A DNA stretch of 64,000 bases from Pseudoalteromonas sp. S16_S37 (GCF_014694405.1 NZ_JAAUWV010000002.1:62001-126000), one strand, 5' to 3'. Counted from the first letter of the stretch, positions 34,795-45,653 are shown. Notes: generated by a model from the sequence alone, not told the origin. Program-made: numbers and translations.

Positions 34795-35544
34795 CTAATA
34801 CAAATGCTGGCCACCATTCATGGCCAAATTACTTCCAGTGATAAATGCTGATTTTTCAGATGCAAGGAAACGCACTGTGTCTGCGACTTCCTCAGGCTCT
34901 CCCATTCGTCCAACGGGTATTTCACTGATGATTGCATCTAATATATTAGGAGGTATTTTGCTTGTCATCTCAGTTCTTATATATCCTGGTGAGATCGAGT
35001 TAACAGTAATACCTTTACGAGCTCCCTCTAATGCTAAAGATTTTGTTAACCCATAGATTCCAGATTTAGAAGCAGAGTAATTGACTTGTCCAAACTGACC
35101 TTTCTGCCCATTAACCGAAGAAATATTTATTATCCGCCCATAGTTATTTTCAAGCATTAGGATGAAAGCCGATTTGCTCATATTAAAACAGCCTGTTAAA
35201 TTTGTATTGAGAACTTCATTCCACTGCTCAAACGACATCTTTTTAATAGAAGAGTCTCGAGTAATACCCGCGTTATTCACTAAAATATCTAAACGACCAA
35301 ACTGCTCTTTAACTTGGGCGATTAACTGTTCGCAACTTGTATAGTCAGCAACATCTACTTCCAATAGGTATAGGTCCTCATTGTTGTCAAATCGTGTTTT
35401 TTTCCAGTCTGTTGCACGCTCTAAAGTTCCTAGTCTAATAGTAGCAATTACAACCACTCCATCACTAAGAAAACTACCTACAATGGCAGTACCAATTCCT
35501 CCAAGAGCCCCTGTTACAACTGCTATTTTCTTATCCGACTTCAT
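34795..35544 (-). CDS. PhaB/FabG-like short-chain reductase, predicted acetoacetyl-CoA reductase
   Basis: The 249-residue SDR has TGALGGIG, NNAGITRDSSIKKM, and the catalytic region NISSVNGQKGQFGQVNYSAS with Ser and Tyr-x3-Lys. These phrases, SPGYIRTEM and the C-terminal TGSNLAMNGGQH are closer to acetoacetyl-CoA reductases (PhaB) than to housekeeping FabG as I know them. Such an enzyme would give (R)-3-hydroxybutyryl-CoA. It lies 11 bases from the LpxD-like acyltransferase, a plausible user of that product. No PHA synthase is nearby. A generic sugar-modifying SDR remains possible. Confidence 0.68.
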   Translation of the reverse strand: MKSDKKIAVVTGALGGIGTAIVGSFLSDGVVVIATIRLGTLERATDWKKTRFDNNEDLYLLEVDVADYTSCEQLIAQVKEQFGRLDILVNNAGITRDSSIKKMSFEQWNEVLNTNLTGCFNMSKSAFILMLENNYGRIINISSVNGQKGQFGQVNYSASKSGIYGLTKSLALEGARKGITVNSISPGYIRTEMTSKIPPNILDAIISEIPVGRMGEPEEVADTVRFLASEKSAFITGSNLAMNGGQHLY

Positions 35545-35565
35545 AACCTAAAACCTTGATTTTTT

Positions 35566-36537
<972 letters not shown>

Positions 36538-37815
36538 TTAAAGTCTAATATCTGCTTCTGATGGCTTTAACACATGCTTAACGTCATACAGCACATGATT
36601 TTCTTTTCCGAATGAACGCAGTTTTTTTTCGCCCATTTTTTTCAACCCTGAGTGATCTACAGCAAGTACAATACCATCATACTTACCTTCTTCTAACTCT
36701 GTGATCAGGTCGATACCATATTCATGCTTAACTTCACCTGGGTTTGCCCAATCATCGTAGACATCTACCGTCATGTTAAAGTCTTTTAACTCTTTAACGA
36801 TATCTATAATTTTAGTATTACGAACATCTGGACAATCACCTTTAAAGGTGAAACCGAGAATAAGCACTTTAGCTTCATCAATATGAATTTTTTTGCTCGC
36901 CAACTTCTTAACCAGCTGAGTAGCAACATACTCGCCCATGCCATCATTGATACGACGACCAGCTAAAATTACTTCTGGTCGGTAGCCGACTTCTTGCGCT
37001 TTGTATGTAAGATAATAAGGATCAACACTTATGCAATGTCCACCAACTAAACCTGGCTTGAATTTTAAGAAGTTCCACTTTGTACCAGCGGCATTCAATA
37101 CTTCTTCCGTATCAATACCTAAGCGGTTAAAGATTTTCGCAAACTCATTAATAATCGCGATATTTAAATCACGCTGAGTGTTCTCAATCACTTTTGCAGC
37201 TTCTGCTACTCTAATCGAGCTTGCTTTATGCGTGCCAGCTTCAACAATTGAGCCATATAAAGCATCTACAAAATCAGCAACCTCTGGTGTTGAGCCTGAT
37301 GTGATTTTCATGATTTTTGTAAGTGTATTAACTTTATCACCTGGGTTAATACGTTCTGGCGAATAACCTGCAAAGAAATCTTCGTTGAACTTCAACCCAG
37401 ATACTTTCTCAATGATTGGCAAACAGACTTCTTCTGTCGCACCGGGGTACACTGTAGACTCGTAAATTACCACATCACCTTTAGCAACAAACTCACCCAG
37501 CATTTCTGAGGCTTTTTGTAACGGTCTTAAATCAGGTGCATTATTGTCGTCGATTGGCGTTGGCACGGTAACAATGTAAACCGTACTATCTGCAAGCTCA
37601 CTCTTGTTACTTGCAAAGCGCAGTGATGCTGCAGCTTGAAGCGCCTCATCGGTCACTTCCAATGTTGAGTCATGACCAGATTGCAACTCTTCTACACGCG
37701 CTGAGTTAATATCAAACCCTAGCACATTAAATTTCTTTGATAACTCAACAGCCAATGGCAAACCGACATAACCTAAACCTATGATGGCAATTTTAGTTTC
37801 TTTTGTTAGATTCAT
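36538..37815 (-). CDS. tviB: UDP-HexNAc 6-dehydrogenase (TviB/WbpA/WbpO-like)
   Basis: This NAD enzyme oxidises the C-6 of UDP-GlcNAc or UDP-GalNAc to the uronic acid. The start is the ATG at 37815 overlapping the wecC stop (ATGA). A TTG two codons upstream lacks its own ribosome site. Visible are [20 protein letters not shown], the middle substrate helix with [12 protein letters not shown], and the catalytic Cys in [15 protein letters not shown]. It provides the substrate for the WbpB-like gene that follows 15 bases later. Confidence 0.9.
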   Translation of the reverse strand: MNLTKETKIAIIGLGYVGLPLAVELSKKFNVLGFDINSARVEELQSGHDSTLEVTDEALQAAASLRFASNKSELADSTVYIVTVPTPIDDNNAPDLRPLQKASEMLGEFVAKGDVVIYESTVYPGATEEVCLPIIEKVSGLKFNEDFFAGYSPERINPGDKVNTLTKIMKITSGSTPEVADFVDALYGSIVEAGTHKASSIRVAEAAKVIENTQRDLNIAIINEFAKIFNRLGIDTEEVLNAAGTKWNFLKFKPGLVGGHCISVDPYYLTYKAQEVGYRPEVILAGRRINDGMGEYVATQLVKKLASKKIHIDEAKVLILGFTFKGDCPDVRNTKIIDIVKELKDFNMTVDVYDDWANPGEVKHEYGIDLITELEEGKYDGIVLAVDHSGLKKMGEKKLRSFGKENHVLYDVKHVLKPSEADIRL

Positions 37816-39077
37816 GACCAAATCCCCTTCGTATCAACAATCAAGCCCTTAGGTGCTGTAATTTTTTTAAACTGCTTATGATCAACTAACATTACATGAA
37901 TATCCGCCTCTTCAACTGCAAGCTCAAGATTAACCAATTTAGAATTGCCGAGTTCTTTATGATCGTAATCAATGTTGGGCTCGACGACTAAGGTTTGACC
38001 TTGATGCATTTGTGAAATACTGTGCATAATTAACATCGCGGGGCTTTCTCGTAAATCATCAATATCAGGCTTAAACGCCAAGCCATAACAAGCTACAGTA
38101 ACATCTATAACAGTTTTACTTGGATTATTCTGTAAGAAATCGGAAATTGCTAATTTGACTTTGTTTATTACCCAGTCAGGTTTTGAATCATTTACTAGGC
38201 GTGCAGTGTGTATGACCCGTGCTTCATCTGGTGTTTTACTTACGATAAACCAAGGGTCAACTGCAATACAGTGCCCACCTACACCAGGACCTGGTTGTAA
38301 AATATTAATGCGAGGGTGACGGTTGGCTAGCGAAATAAGCTCCCATACATCTATATCTAGCTTATCGCAAATAATGGATAGCTCATTTGCGAAGGCTATT
38401 TGAACATCCCTACATGAATTTTCAGTTAATTTAGCCATTTCTGCAGTTCGTGCATTTGTCGTAACACATTCACCTTCAACAAAAGTTTTGTAAAGTTCAA
38501 TCGCCGTTTCTGAGCATTTAGCTGTCATACCACCGATTACGCGGTCATTTTCAACTAATTCACGTACCACGTGACCAGGCAATACTCGTTCAGGACAATG
38601 TGCAATACGAATATCAGAGCTTTCATCATGTGTTTGCGGGAAAGTTAAATCACCTCGAGCTTCAGCTAACCATTCAGCCATTTGCTCTGTAGCGCCCACA
38701 GGTGATGTTGACTCGAGTATTACTAAGTCACCCTTTTTTAAAACTGGTGCAATTGCTTTTACGGCCGCTTGAATATAAGAAAGATCTGGCTCAGGAATAT
38801 CAGAGTCATTATTTTTAAATGGTGTTGGTACTGCAATTAAAAAAGCATCTGCTGGTTTGGGAGTAATTGTAGCCTTTAAATAACCTTCTTTAACCGCAGC
38901 GTGAACAATCATATCAAGCTCAGGTTCTACAATATGAATTTCACCACGGTTAATAGTATCTACTGCATTTTGGTTTACATCGACGCCAATTACTTTCTTC
39001 TTGCGGGAGGCAAACATTGCTGCAGTTGGAAGCCCAATATAACCAAGACCTATTACTGAAATTGTTTCAAAAGACAT
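37812..39077 (-). CDS. wecC: UDP-N-acetyl-D-mannosamine dehydrogenase
   Basis: The 421-residue enzyme oxidises UDP-ManNAc to UDP-ManNAcA. Features are [59 protein letters not shown] and the catalytic Cys in [15 protein letters not shown], all as in WecC. wecB stands 60 bases upstream, completing the route from UDP-GlcNAc to UDP-ManNAcA. Confidence 0.93.
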   Translation of the reverse strand: MSFETISVIGLGYIGLPTAAMFASRKKKVIGVDVNQNAVDTINRGEIHIVEPELDMIVHAAVKEGYLKATITPKPADAFLIAVPTPFKNNDSDIPEPDLSYIQAAVKAIAPVLKKGDLVILESTSPVGATEQMAEWLAEARGDLTFPQTHDESSDIRIAHCPERVLPGHVVRELVENDRVIGGMTAKCSETAIELYKTFVEGECVTTNARTAEMAKLTENSCRDVQIAFANELSIICDKLDIDVWELISLANRHPRINILQPGPGVGGHCIAVDPWFIVSKTPDEARVIHTARLVNDSKPDWVINKVKLAISDFLQNNPSKTVIDVTVACYGLAFKPDIDDLRESPAMLIMHSISQMHQGQTLVVEPNIDYDHKELGNSKLVNLELAVEEADIHVMLVDHKQFKKITAPKGLIVDTKGIWS

Positions 39078-39137
39078 GATATCCCTTTTTATAAATTCTG
39101 TAAGCTGTAAGCAAAAAATTAAAAACTAACTTTTTTA

Positions 39138-40253
39138 TTAACTAGCTAAAATATCGCAAATGCGTTTACATGCTTCACCATCACCGTATGGATTGTGCGC
39201 CCTGCTCATTTCGGCATAACTTGCTTCATTCGTAAGTAACTCGGTGAGTGATGATGTTATTAGCTCGACGTCAGTACCCACTAGTTTTACTGTACCAGCC
39301 TCAACCGCTTCTGGACGCTCAGTTGTATCACGCATAACTAGTACTGGCTTACCAAGGCTTGGGGCTTCTTCTTGAATGCCGCCTGAGTCGGTTAGAATGG
39401 TATGTGCACGATTCATTAAATACACGAATGGCAAATACTGCTGCGGCTCGATCAGGTGTATGTTGTTTACGTCTTTTAAAATACGATTAACTGGCTCTTG
39501 TACATTCGGGTTCAAGTGCACAGGGTATAGAATTTGCGTTTCTGGATGTACTTTCGCTGTTTTAGCTAACGCTTCGCAAATACGTTCAAATCCACCACCA
39601 AAACTTTCTCTTCGGTGACCTGTAACTAAGATAAGCTTTTTGCTCTCATCTAACATGGGGAATTGTGCAGCTAGAGCATTGCTTAGATCTGAGTCTGTTT
39701 CTATTTGATGCTTAACCATTAGCAAAGCATCGATCACGGTGTTACCCGTAACAAATATATTTTCCTCATGGTAATTTTCAATTAGCAAGTTTTGTTTAGA
39801 GGTCTCAGTGGGAGCAAAGTGGTATCTGGTAAGCGCCCCTGTAAGCTTGCGGTTTGCTTCTTCTGGCCATGGAGAGTATATATTGCCTGTACGCAACCCT
39901 GCTTCGACATGACCAACTGAAATTTGTTCATAATAAGCTGCTAAGCTTGCTGCAAATGTGGTTGCAGTATCGCCATGTACTAAGACCACATCTGGCTTAA
40001 ACTCTTTAAATACTGGAGTAAGCTCTAATAAAATTCGGCTTGTCACTTCTGGTAGCGTCTGCCCAGCTTTCATTAAGTTTAAATCATAATCAGGTGTAAT
40101 TTTGAATAACTCTAATACCTGATCTAGCATCTCTCTGTGCTGTGCTGTAACACATACTTTGGCATCGAAGCGTACATCTTGCTTAAGAGCGTGTACTAAA
40201 GGAGCCATTTTGATTGCTTCAGGTCTTGTTCCAAATACTGTAAGTACTTTCAC
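39138..40253 (-). CDS. wecB: UDP-GlcNAc 2-epimerase (non-hydrolysing)
   Basis: A 371-residue enzyme that converts UDP-GlcNAc to UDP-ManNAc. [20 protein letters not shown] at the N-terminus, [36 protein letters not shown] and [19 protein letters not shown] are diagnostic. It is the first gene after a 308-base gap following wzc and likely starts its own transcript or is reached by read-through from wza. Confidence 0.94.
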   Translation of the reverse strand: MKVLTVFGTRPEAIKMAPLVHALKQDVRFDAKVCVTAQHREMLDQVLELFKITPDYDLNLMKAGQTLPEVTSRILLELTPVFKEFKPDVVLVHGDTATTFAASLAAYYEQISVGHVEAGLRTGNIYSPWPEEANRKLTGALTRYHFAPTETSKQNLLIENYHEENIFVTGNTVIDALLMVKHQIETDSDLSNALAAQFPMLDESKKLILVTGHRRESFGGGFERICEALAKTAKVHPETQILYPVHLNPNVQEPVNRILKDVNNIHLIEPQQYLPFVYLMNRAHTILTDSGGIQEEAPSLGKPVLVMRDTTERPEAVEAGTVKLVGTDVELITSSLTELLTNEASYAEMSRAHNPYGDGEACKRICDILAS

Positions 40254-40561
40254 AGAGTTCCCTTTTATTGTCTCTAACTGATTTATTTAGAAATGCCAAT
40301 TGGATTTTAGGAGGCTTTACTTGTCTTATTCAGCCTCCCTATTTATAACGCCCTATATCTTCATGCAGAGCTATTATTCTTCGAAGTAAATTCGCAGTTG
40401 ACTAACCTTGATTGGTTATCTTTCAATCTCAACATAAATGCCACTTTATACATATTGAGTTGTTATGTTGCATCAACTCCGGCTTGCTCTATGTCTCACA
40501 GTAACGACTCATCTTATCGGTCGTAACGTAAAGCCGTTACTACGAGTTGCGACATAACCTG
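40254..40561. other. Gap between wzc and wecB with an inverted repeat
   Basis: No gene is present. An inverted repeat (GGAGGCT / AGCCTCC, at about 40310-40344, 15-base loop) lies near wecB. Downstream of it on the minus strand there is only a short T/A run, so it is a weak terminator or an attenuator at best. A second pair (GTAACG / CGTTAC) lies near 40525-40540. No strong promoter was identified. Confidence 0.45.
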
Positions 40562-42796
40562 CTATGCTTTGTCTGATTTGTACTCGTAGTTGTAATATCC
40601 ATAATACCCATATGCATTGCTGGATTTACGAATGACACCGTTGAACACAACACCTTTTACATCAATACCATTTTGCTCAAAACGATTTCGTGTAATTTCT
40701 AGCTCTTTTGCATGGTTTTGACCAAAACGGGTTACTAGTAATGTTGTGCCTGCATGCGCACTCACAATAGCTGGGTCTGTTACCGCTAAGATTGGCGGTG
40801 TATCAACAATCACTAAGTCGTACATTTTGCTCACTTCACCAATCAACTTGCTAAAGTTTTCATGCATTAGTAGCTCTGAAGGGTTCGGCGGTATTTGACC
40901 ACGAGTCATTACATCTAGCCCTTCTACTTGCGTGTGCTTAACGGTTTGAGCTAAGTTTAGGCGACCTGACAAATAATCACTTAAACCGTTATCCCACTTC
41001 ATGCCAAACTGGGTCTGTAAATAGCCTTTGCGCATATCTCCATCTATTACAAGTACCTTTTTCCCACTTTGTGCAAGTACCGTTGCAAGGTTCACCGTAA
41101 TAAATGATTTACCTACACCTGGGCTTGGACCTGAAATTGCTATAACGTTATTTTTAGCCTCTAGCATCGCAAAGTGTAGGCTTGTACGCAGGCTACGGAG
41201 TGCTTCAACAGAGAGGTCTGCTGGGTTATCAATGGCTAATATTGATTTGGCTTTTGCCGTTTTGCCTTTGCGCGCTTTGGCAAAGCCAGTCAGTTTTACT
41301 TGATAATCTGAGAATGGCACGCTTGCATACACAGGCATGCCTAACGCTTCTATTTCAGCTGGGTCTTCAATACCTTTGTGCAGCGCTTTTTGAATAAGCA
41401 CCATAGCTACTGCTATCATTCCGCCAAGCATGGTTGCCATCACAACGATTAGTGCTTTTTTAGGTTTGACCGGCTGGGTTGTATTTACCTCTGCGTAGTC
41501 AACAATACGCACATTACCCACCGTACCCGCACGCACAATATCTAGCTCTTGAGTTTTCCCAAGTAAGAGGGTGTAGATCTCGTTGTTTACTTCTACATCA
41601 CGCTTTAAGCGCAACAGTTCACGCTGGGTTTCTGGCAGGCCTTGCACTTCACCAGCGAGTTCGTTGCGTTGACGTTTTACTGTTTCTATCTGCTCAACTA
41701 CACCACGATACGAAGGGTGCTCGCGTTTAAATTTACGGCCGAGCTCTAATCGTTTTAAGTCTAGCTCTTGCAGTTTTGTTTCCAATATTACAATTTGCTC
41801 GAGTACTGCTTGCGTCTCTAAGCTTATATCGATAGATTCTTGTCGGATTTGATATTCATTAAAGGCCTTTTCAGCACGCTCTAAGTTGCGCTTAACATCT
41901 GGCAGCTGTACTTCTAAAAACTCTAAAGATTGTTGCGCCTCAGCACTATTACGCTCAACATTACGGCGTACATAAATACCAGCCACTTTGTCGAGTACTT
42001 TTTCTGCGTAAGCAGGGCTTTTATCTTGAAGCGCTAGGTTGATAATACCTGAATCCTTACCTTTTTCAGATGCAGAAATAGTACTTTGCAAGTCTAGTGT
42101 GGTTTGTAATCTATTACGCTTTACAATTGAAAACTCAGTACCAGGGCGCGCAATAAGCGTTTTAATGGTTAATTCAAACTGACCAGCTTGTACCTCTTCC
42201 CCTACTTTTCCCGCAAGCACCTCTTCACCGTTTTCATTTAATAAAGCAAAATTATCATCAGTTTGTGCTTGTAGAGTGAACTCAATCCCTTCTGCGCTTT
42301 TCGGTACTCTAAAGCGGTGAATTTCAACTTGTTCACCGCCCCATGCATAAGAGCTTGCGCCAAAGCTTGGTTCTGCAACTTCATCTTCAGTTTGTGCTAC
42401 AAACTTACGGAAACTGCGGCCACCAAATAATGGAAATAGCTTGGGTTCAACGACTGTATCTAGGTTCAGTGTGTCTACGGTCTCACCTATAATACTTCTA
42501 GATTTAAGTAATTCAATCTCCGTTACCGCCGCCGAGGTACTCTCAAACATACCAGACATGTCGTCAAAACCGGGGACTGAACCGCCTTTCTCTTCAACTT
42601 GTACCATCGCTGTGGCTTGGTAGATTGGCGTGCTAAATATCGCGTAAGCTACGCCCAACAACATAAATAACGCAGTAACGCCAACAATAAACCATTTTGC
42701 ATCAAGCAAGGCGCCAAATAGCGCCATTAAATCGATTTCTTGAGCGTCTTCTTTTTGGGACTTTTGTTGAGTAATTAGATTTGGCTGAGCATTCAT
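40562..42796 (-). CDS. wzc: Wzc tyrosine autokinase / chain-length regulator
   Basis: This inner-membrane protein controls polymer length and works with Wza. The ATG at 42796 is favoured because its sequence (MNAQPNLITQQ) is the usual cytoplasmic start; the frame extends 11 codons upstream into wzb. The 744-residue protein has two membrane helices (near 45-65 and 455-475) around a long periplasmic coiled-coil Wzz domain. The kinase follows: Walker A SGPSPGVGKS (555-564), VLVIDGDMR, VIVDTPP, and a C-terminal tail with seven tyrosines (NAYGYYGYYNYEY). Wzb upstream is the matching phosphatase. Confidence 0.95.
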   Translation of the reverse strand: MNAQPNLITQQKSQKEDAQEIDLMALFGALLDAKWFIVGVTALFMLLGVAYAIFSTPIYQATAMVQVEEKGGSVPGFDDMSGMFESTSAAVTEIELLKSRSIIGETVDTLNLDTVVEPKLFPLFGGRSFRKFVAQTEDEVAEPSFGASSYAWGGEQVEIHRFRVPKSAEGIEFTLQAQTDDNFALLNENGEEVLAGKVGEEVQAGQFELTIKTLIARPGTEFSIVKRNRLQTTLDLQSTISASEKGKDSGIINLALQDKSPAYAEKVLDKVAGIYVRRNVERNSAEAQQSLEFLEVQLPDVKRNLERAEKAFNEYQIRQESIDISLETQAVLEQIVILETKLQELDLKRLELGRKFKREHPSYRGVVEQIETVKRQRNELAGEVQGLPETQRELLRLKRDVEVNNEIYTLLLGKTQELDIVRAGTVGNVRIVDYAEVNTTQPVKPKKALIVVMATMLGGMIAVAMVLIQKALHKGIEDPAEIEALGMPVYASVPFSDYQVKLTGFAKARKGKTAKAKSILAIDNPADLSVEALRSLRTSLHFAMLEAKNNVIAISGPSPGVGKSFITVNLATVLAQSGKKVLVIDGDMRKGYLQTQFGMKWDNGLSDYLSGRLNLAQTVKHTQVEGLDVMTRGQIPPNPSELLMHENFSKLIGEVSKMYDLVIVDTPPILAVTDPAIVSAHAGTTLLVTRFGQNHAKELEITRNRFEQNGIDVKGVVFNGVIRKSSNAYGYYGYYNYEYKSDKA

Positions 42797-42810
42797 ATAC
42801 TCACAATTCC

Positions 42811-43245
42811 TTATAAATACTGTTGCCAAGCGCCACAGGCGCTATCAATAAGCTCATATACGTGTGCAAACGCTTCTTTAGATTGTCGATATGGATCAGG
42901 GATTTCTTTATCTCCAATCCATTTACCAAGTAGAAAGGTTTTACCACGCGCTTGGGGATAACGGCTGCATAAATCATCTAAATGTCTATGCTCCATGACT
43001 AGGATTAAGCTATTTTGAGCAACCAGAGCACCATTGAGCTGGCGCCCTTGGTGAGGGCTCATGTCGATCCCTTGCGCCTTAGTGAGCGCTTGCGCCATTG
43101 CCTCGGCCGATTTACCTTCTAGCGCGGTCAAGCCCGCTGATGACACTTGAACATTCTTACCCGCTAATTTGCTTTTTAATACATATTCTGCGGTTGGACT
43201 GCGGCAAATATTACCCGCACAAACCATTAACACACTATCAAACAT
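42811..43245 (-). CDS. wzb: Low-molecular-weight protein tyrosine phosphatase
   Basis: This 144-residue phosphatase removes phosphate from the tyrosine tail of Wzc. The P-loop VCAGNICRSPTAE (Cys-x5-Arg) is near the N-terminus and the general-acid loop IPDPYRQ near the C-terminus. It sits 11 bases after wza and 14 before wzc, the usual gene order for Wzy-dependent capsules. Confidence 0.95.
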   Translation of the reverse strand: MFDSVLMVCAGNICRSPTAEYVLKSKLAGKNVQVSSAGLTALEGKSAEAMAQALTKAQGIDMSPHQGRQLNGALVAQNSLILVMEHRHLDDLCSRYPQARGKTFLLGKWIGDKEIPDPYRQSKEAFAHVYELIDSACGAWQQYL

Positions 43246-43256
43246 GAGTATTCACA

Positions 43257-44372
43257 CTATTGGTTTTGGATATCTTGAATTGCGTCCACTGTTGACAGTG
43301 AAGGCAATAACAAGCTGATAACTTTGTTCCAACGAGCCAATGGCGCACTGGTTACATACACAATATCTTGTGCTTGCAGCTCAAATTGCTCTGCAAGAAC
43401 TAGTGATGCAACATTGTTAGCATGAAGCTGATACACATCTGCCAGTACACCGTCTTTTTGTAGGTCGCGTTTACGCAATACAAAAACGCCGTTTGCGTCG
43501 GCTGTTCGCTCATTAAAACCACCCACATCAGTCAATGCCTCAGCAAGGCTTAACCCATAGCGATTCACATTTACCTTACCCGCTTTGATAACATCGCCAA
43601 GCACATACACGTTGCGTTTGTCATTGCGGCTCACATGTATGATATCACCATGCTGAAGCAAGCGGTTTTGCGATATATCGCCGCGAGCATAAAAGTCATC
43701 TAGCTGGATAACTTCAGTATTATCACCACGCGTAAATGTTACGGTTTCCCAATCAGCGCTTTCACTCAAGCCGCCCGCTTGATTAATTGCATCAATAAGC
43801 GTGACTGGCGTTTCAGTGATTGGATAAACACCCGGTTTGGTTACTTCACCTGTTACATACGCCTTTTGGCTTTTAAAGCCCACTACTTTTACATCAACTT
43901 GTGGGTCTTCAATAACACGGCTTAGTCTTTTTGCCAGCTCATCACGCAGCTCAGTGACGGTTTTACCTGCAGCTGGCACTTTGGGAGCATACGCGTAGGT
44001 AATAGTGCCATCAGCTTGTACACGAAAACCATCAAACTCAGCCGTTCTTTGTACAGCCGCCGGAATAGTTAACTCAGGGTGATCCCACACACCTATGGTG
44101 ATCACATCACCCACCCCTAAACGGTATTCGTAATCAGATACATCAATACCTTCAAGCGCCGAGCGGTCTAACTCTTTGGCGCTTTTTATTTTATGCTCTT
44201 GAACTAGCTGAGAGTCAATGATGTGAATGTTTACTTTTTCTAAATCGCGCTCAAGGTTTGCAGTTTGTTGACCAGAGTTAATTCCTTCAAAGTGACCACC
44301 AGGTACGAGTGTGCAGCCACTCATTGCCAACAAAAGGCTACTAGCAATGATAGTTTTACAGCTTAACGCCAT
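43257..44372 (-). CDS. wza: Wza outer membrane polysaccharide export lipoprotein
   Basis: The 371-residue protein has a lipoprotein signal ending in MSGC (Cys20), the polysaccharide-export domain (YEYRLGVGDVITIGVWDHPE), two SLBB repeats (KAYVTGEVTKPGVYPI and NVYVLGDVIKAGKVNV) and a C-terminal amphipathic helix (about 340-365) that would form the outer membrane alpha-barrel. It exports the polymer together with Wzc. It is first in the wza-wzb-wzc unit, behind a leader of about 560 bases with an ops element. Confidence 0.95.
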   Translation of the reverse strand: MALSCKTIIASSLLLAMSGCTLVPGGHFEGINSGQQTANLERDLEKVNIHIIDSQLVQEHKIKSAKELDRSALEGIDVSDYEYRLGVGDVITIGVWDHPELTIPAAVQRTAEFDGFRVQADGTITYAYAPKVPAAGKTVTELRDELAKRLSRVIEDPQVDVKVVGFKSQKAYVTGEVTKPGVYPITETPVTLIDAINQAGGLSESADWETVTFTRGDNTEVIQLDDFYARGDISQNRLLQHGDIIHVSRNDKRNVYVLGDVIKAGKVNVNRYGLSLAEALTDVGGFNERTADANGVFVLRKRDLQKDGVLADVYQLHANNVASLVLAEQFELQAQDIVYVTSAPLARWNKVISLLLPSLSTVDAIQDIQNQ

Positions 44373-44631
44373 TGTGTCTTCCCAAAAAATGATAATCTTT
44401 TCTTTTTATTGCTTTTTATTTAATAGCAACCGAATTTAGTGCGTCAATTAAAGCATGCACGCCTACTGATCGCAAGTAGCGCACTAGGTGCAAAGCAGCT
44501 CTTAGGTAAGCTAGCTCAGCTTTAAACCTTTTAAGCGCTTACTTTAAAGTTACTCTTTACTACTGTTTTGCATGTTAAATTTATATATAACTCGACCTCA
44601 GTTGTAGAAGGTACAAAGATCCTGAAATAAG

Positions 44632-44685
44632 TTCAGAATGACAGCTTAGTTCTGGATGACAGCTTAGTTCAGAATGAGCACTTAG
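44632..44685. repeat. Tandem 18-bp repeat, three copies
   Basis: Three adjacent 18-bp units: TTCAGAATGACAGCTTAG, TTCTGGATGACAGCTTAG and TTCAGAATGAGCACTTAG. Units 1 and 2 differ at two positions. A half-related piece lies just left (CCTGAAATAAGTTCAGAATG) and another near 44703-44722 (CCCTTAAACAAGCTCAGGG). On the minus strand one frame reads HSELSCHPELSCHSELISGS, a phrase common in spurious proteins predicted from dispersed repeats. Confidence 0.75.
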
Positions 44686-44867
44686 CTTCGCATAACCATA
44701 GAAGCCCTTAAACAAGCTCAGGGTGCACTGTCTGTAAAGCTTAGAGAAGGTTTCAGGCTGCATTGAGCCCTCATAGCACATCGCTTCAATCTTCTTTGGG
44801 TAACAGAGCAATATTAACACGCGTTCGTTTTATTAGTGCACGTAAACACTAGCTCAAGCCCAATTCA

Positions 44868-44882
44868 GGCACGCTTCCGCCC
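44868..44882 (-). promoter_or_regulatory. ops element (RfaH recruitment site) in the wza leader
   Basis: The minus strand reads GGGCGGAAGCGTGCC. Its core GGCGGAAGCGTG differs from the E. coli ops sequence GGCGGTAGCGTG at one base (T to A at position 6). It is about 50-65 bases downstream of the predicted transcription start, and an rfaH gene lies just upstream. The surrounding text (GGGGCTGAAACCTAAG before it) is reminiscent of the JUMPStart element. Confidence 0.72.
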
Positions 44883-44939
44883 TTAGGTTTCAGCCCCTAA
44901 ATGCTGATAATTTATCTGTTTTTGCCCTATTTTTTGCCT

Positions 44940-44968
44940 TATATAGGTTAAATTTAACCTGCCGCCAA
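44940..44968 (-). promoter_or_regulatory. Sigma-70 promoter of the wza operon
   Basis: On the minus strand TTGGCG (-35, 44963-44968), a 17-base spacer and TATATA (-10, 44940-44945) are seen. Transcription would start near 44933. The spacer is almost wholly occupied by a perfect palindrome. Confidence 0.55.
44945..44960. promoter_or_regulatory. 16-bp perfect palindrome in the wza promoter spacer
   Basis: AGGTTAAATTTAACCT at 44945-44960 equals its own reverse complement and sits between the -35 and -10 boxes, touching the -10. That is a classical operator position. No regulator gene for it is apparent in the window. Confidence 0.5.
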
Positions 44969-45014
44969 ACTATAAGCTATATAATTTTTATTACATCCAA
45001 CTAAGATAAAAGTA

Positions 45015-45494
45015 CTAACTTAGTTTTTGAATGTCATTATTTTGCGCAATAATCTCAACGTATTGATTTAATAACTTTATTAACAAAATACTTCGAGTGT
45101 CGCCATCGGCCTGCTGATATATCGCTTCTATATTCTTGTAACAACCACTTGATAGTGTGACTTGGTCGCCGCTTTTAAAATCGAATTGTTCCTCAACAGG
45201 CTGTCCTATACGAAGTTGGGCAATGATCTCTTGTGGGACGATTTGAATCCGCTCTCCAAAGCGAACAAAATCACTAACACCACGCGTGTATTTTATTGCA
45301 GAAAAATGAACAGAGTATGGATCAATATACACAAATAGGTATCTGGGGAACAAAGGCTGTATGATTTGTTTTGCAGCTGACGTTTTACGTCGTGTAAAAG
45401 TTGGGTAAAAAGCCTCAATCCCTTGTTGCATTATGTTTTCGCACGCTCTGGCTTCTTGTTTAGGCTTACAATACACTAAATACCATTGCTTCAT
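45015..45494 (-). CDS. rfaH: RfaH, NusG-like transcription antiterminator
   Basis: RfaH binds paused RNA polymerase at ops sites and lets it transcribe long polysaccharide operons. The start at 45494 (MKQWYLVYCKPKQ) aligns with E. coli RfaH. Another ATG lies four codons upstream. The N-terminal NGN domain (about 1-100) includes PLFPRYLFVYIDP and TRGVSDFVRFG. A KOW-type C-terminal domain follows. The total of 159 residues is normal. Compared with E. coli, the His of the ops-reading His-Thr pair is kept (VHFSAI) but the Thr is Phe. It has its own promoter and sits right in front of its likely target. Confidence 0.93.
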   Translation of the reverse strand: MKQWYLVYCKPKQEARACENIMQQGIEAFYPTFTRRKTSAAKQIIQPLFPRYLFVYIDPYSVHFSAIKYTRGVSDFVRFGERIQIVPQEIIAQLRIGQPVEEQFDFKSGDQVTLSSGCYKNIEAIYQQADGDTRSILLIKLLNQYVEIIAQNNDIQKLS

Positions 45495-45533
45495 GCAACT
45501 GTCCATTTTCTCTACTAAGCTACAACAGCCGAA

Positions 45534-45561
45534 ATTATACGCATATGCCGCTTAGAGTCTA
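45534..45561 (-). promoter_or_regulatory. Sigma-70 promoter of rfaH
   Basis: A perfect TATAAT (-10, 45534-45539) lies 16 bases after TAGACT (-35, 45556-45561) on the minus strand, giving a leader of about 33 bases. Confidence 0.6.
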
Positions 45562-45653
45562 GCACAAAAGGCTTTATTGCATTTAAGTGCCCGATATGTG
45601 AACAAACTTTTTAATGAACACCGCACTTTTACCAAACCTAAGGTGTTATTATT

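Larger units (their letters stand above)
44373..44939 (-). promoter_or_regulatory. Long untranslated leader of wza
   Basis: This stretch of about 560 bases between the predicted start of transcription and wza has no convincing gene. It contains the ops element, a three-copy 18-bp tandem repeat and fragments resembling dispersed genomic repeats. Long leaders with JUMPStart/ops are usual for wza operons that depend on RfaH to escape early termination. Confidence 0.6.

Noticed and set aside
34795..35544. Housekeeping FabG of fatty acid synthesis
   Set aside because: No other fatty acid genes are nearby, and the catalytic region and C-terminus resemble acetoacetyl-CoA reductases more.
44581..44820. 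79-codon open frame on the minus strand in the wza leader
   Set aside because: It arises from the 18-bp tandem repeat and related dispersed-repeat sequence (HSELSCHPELSC type), has no ribosome site and lies inside the RfaH-dependent leader.
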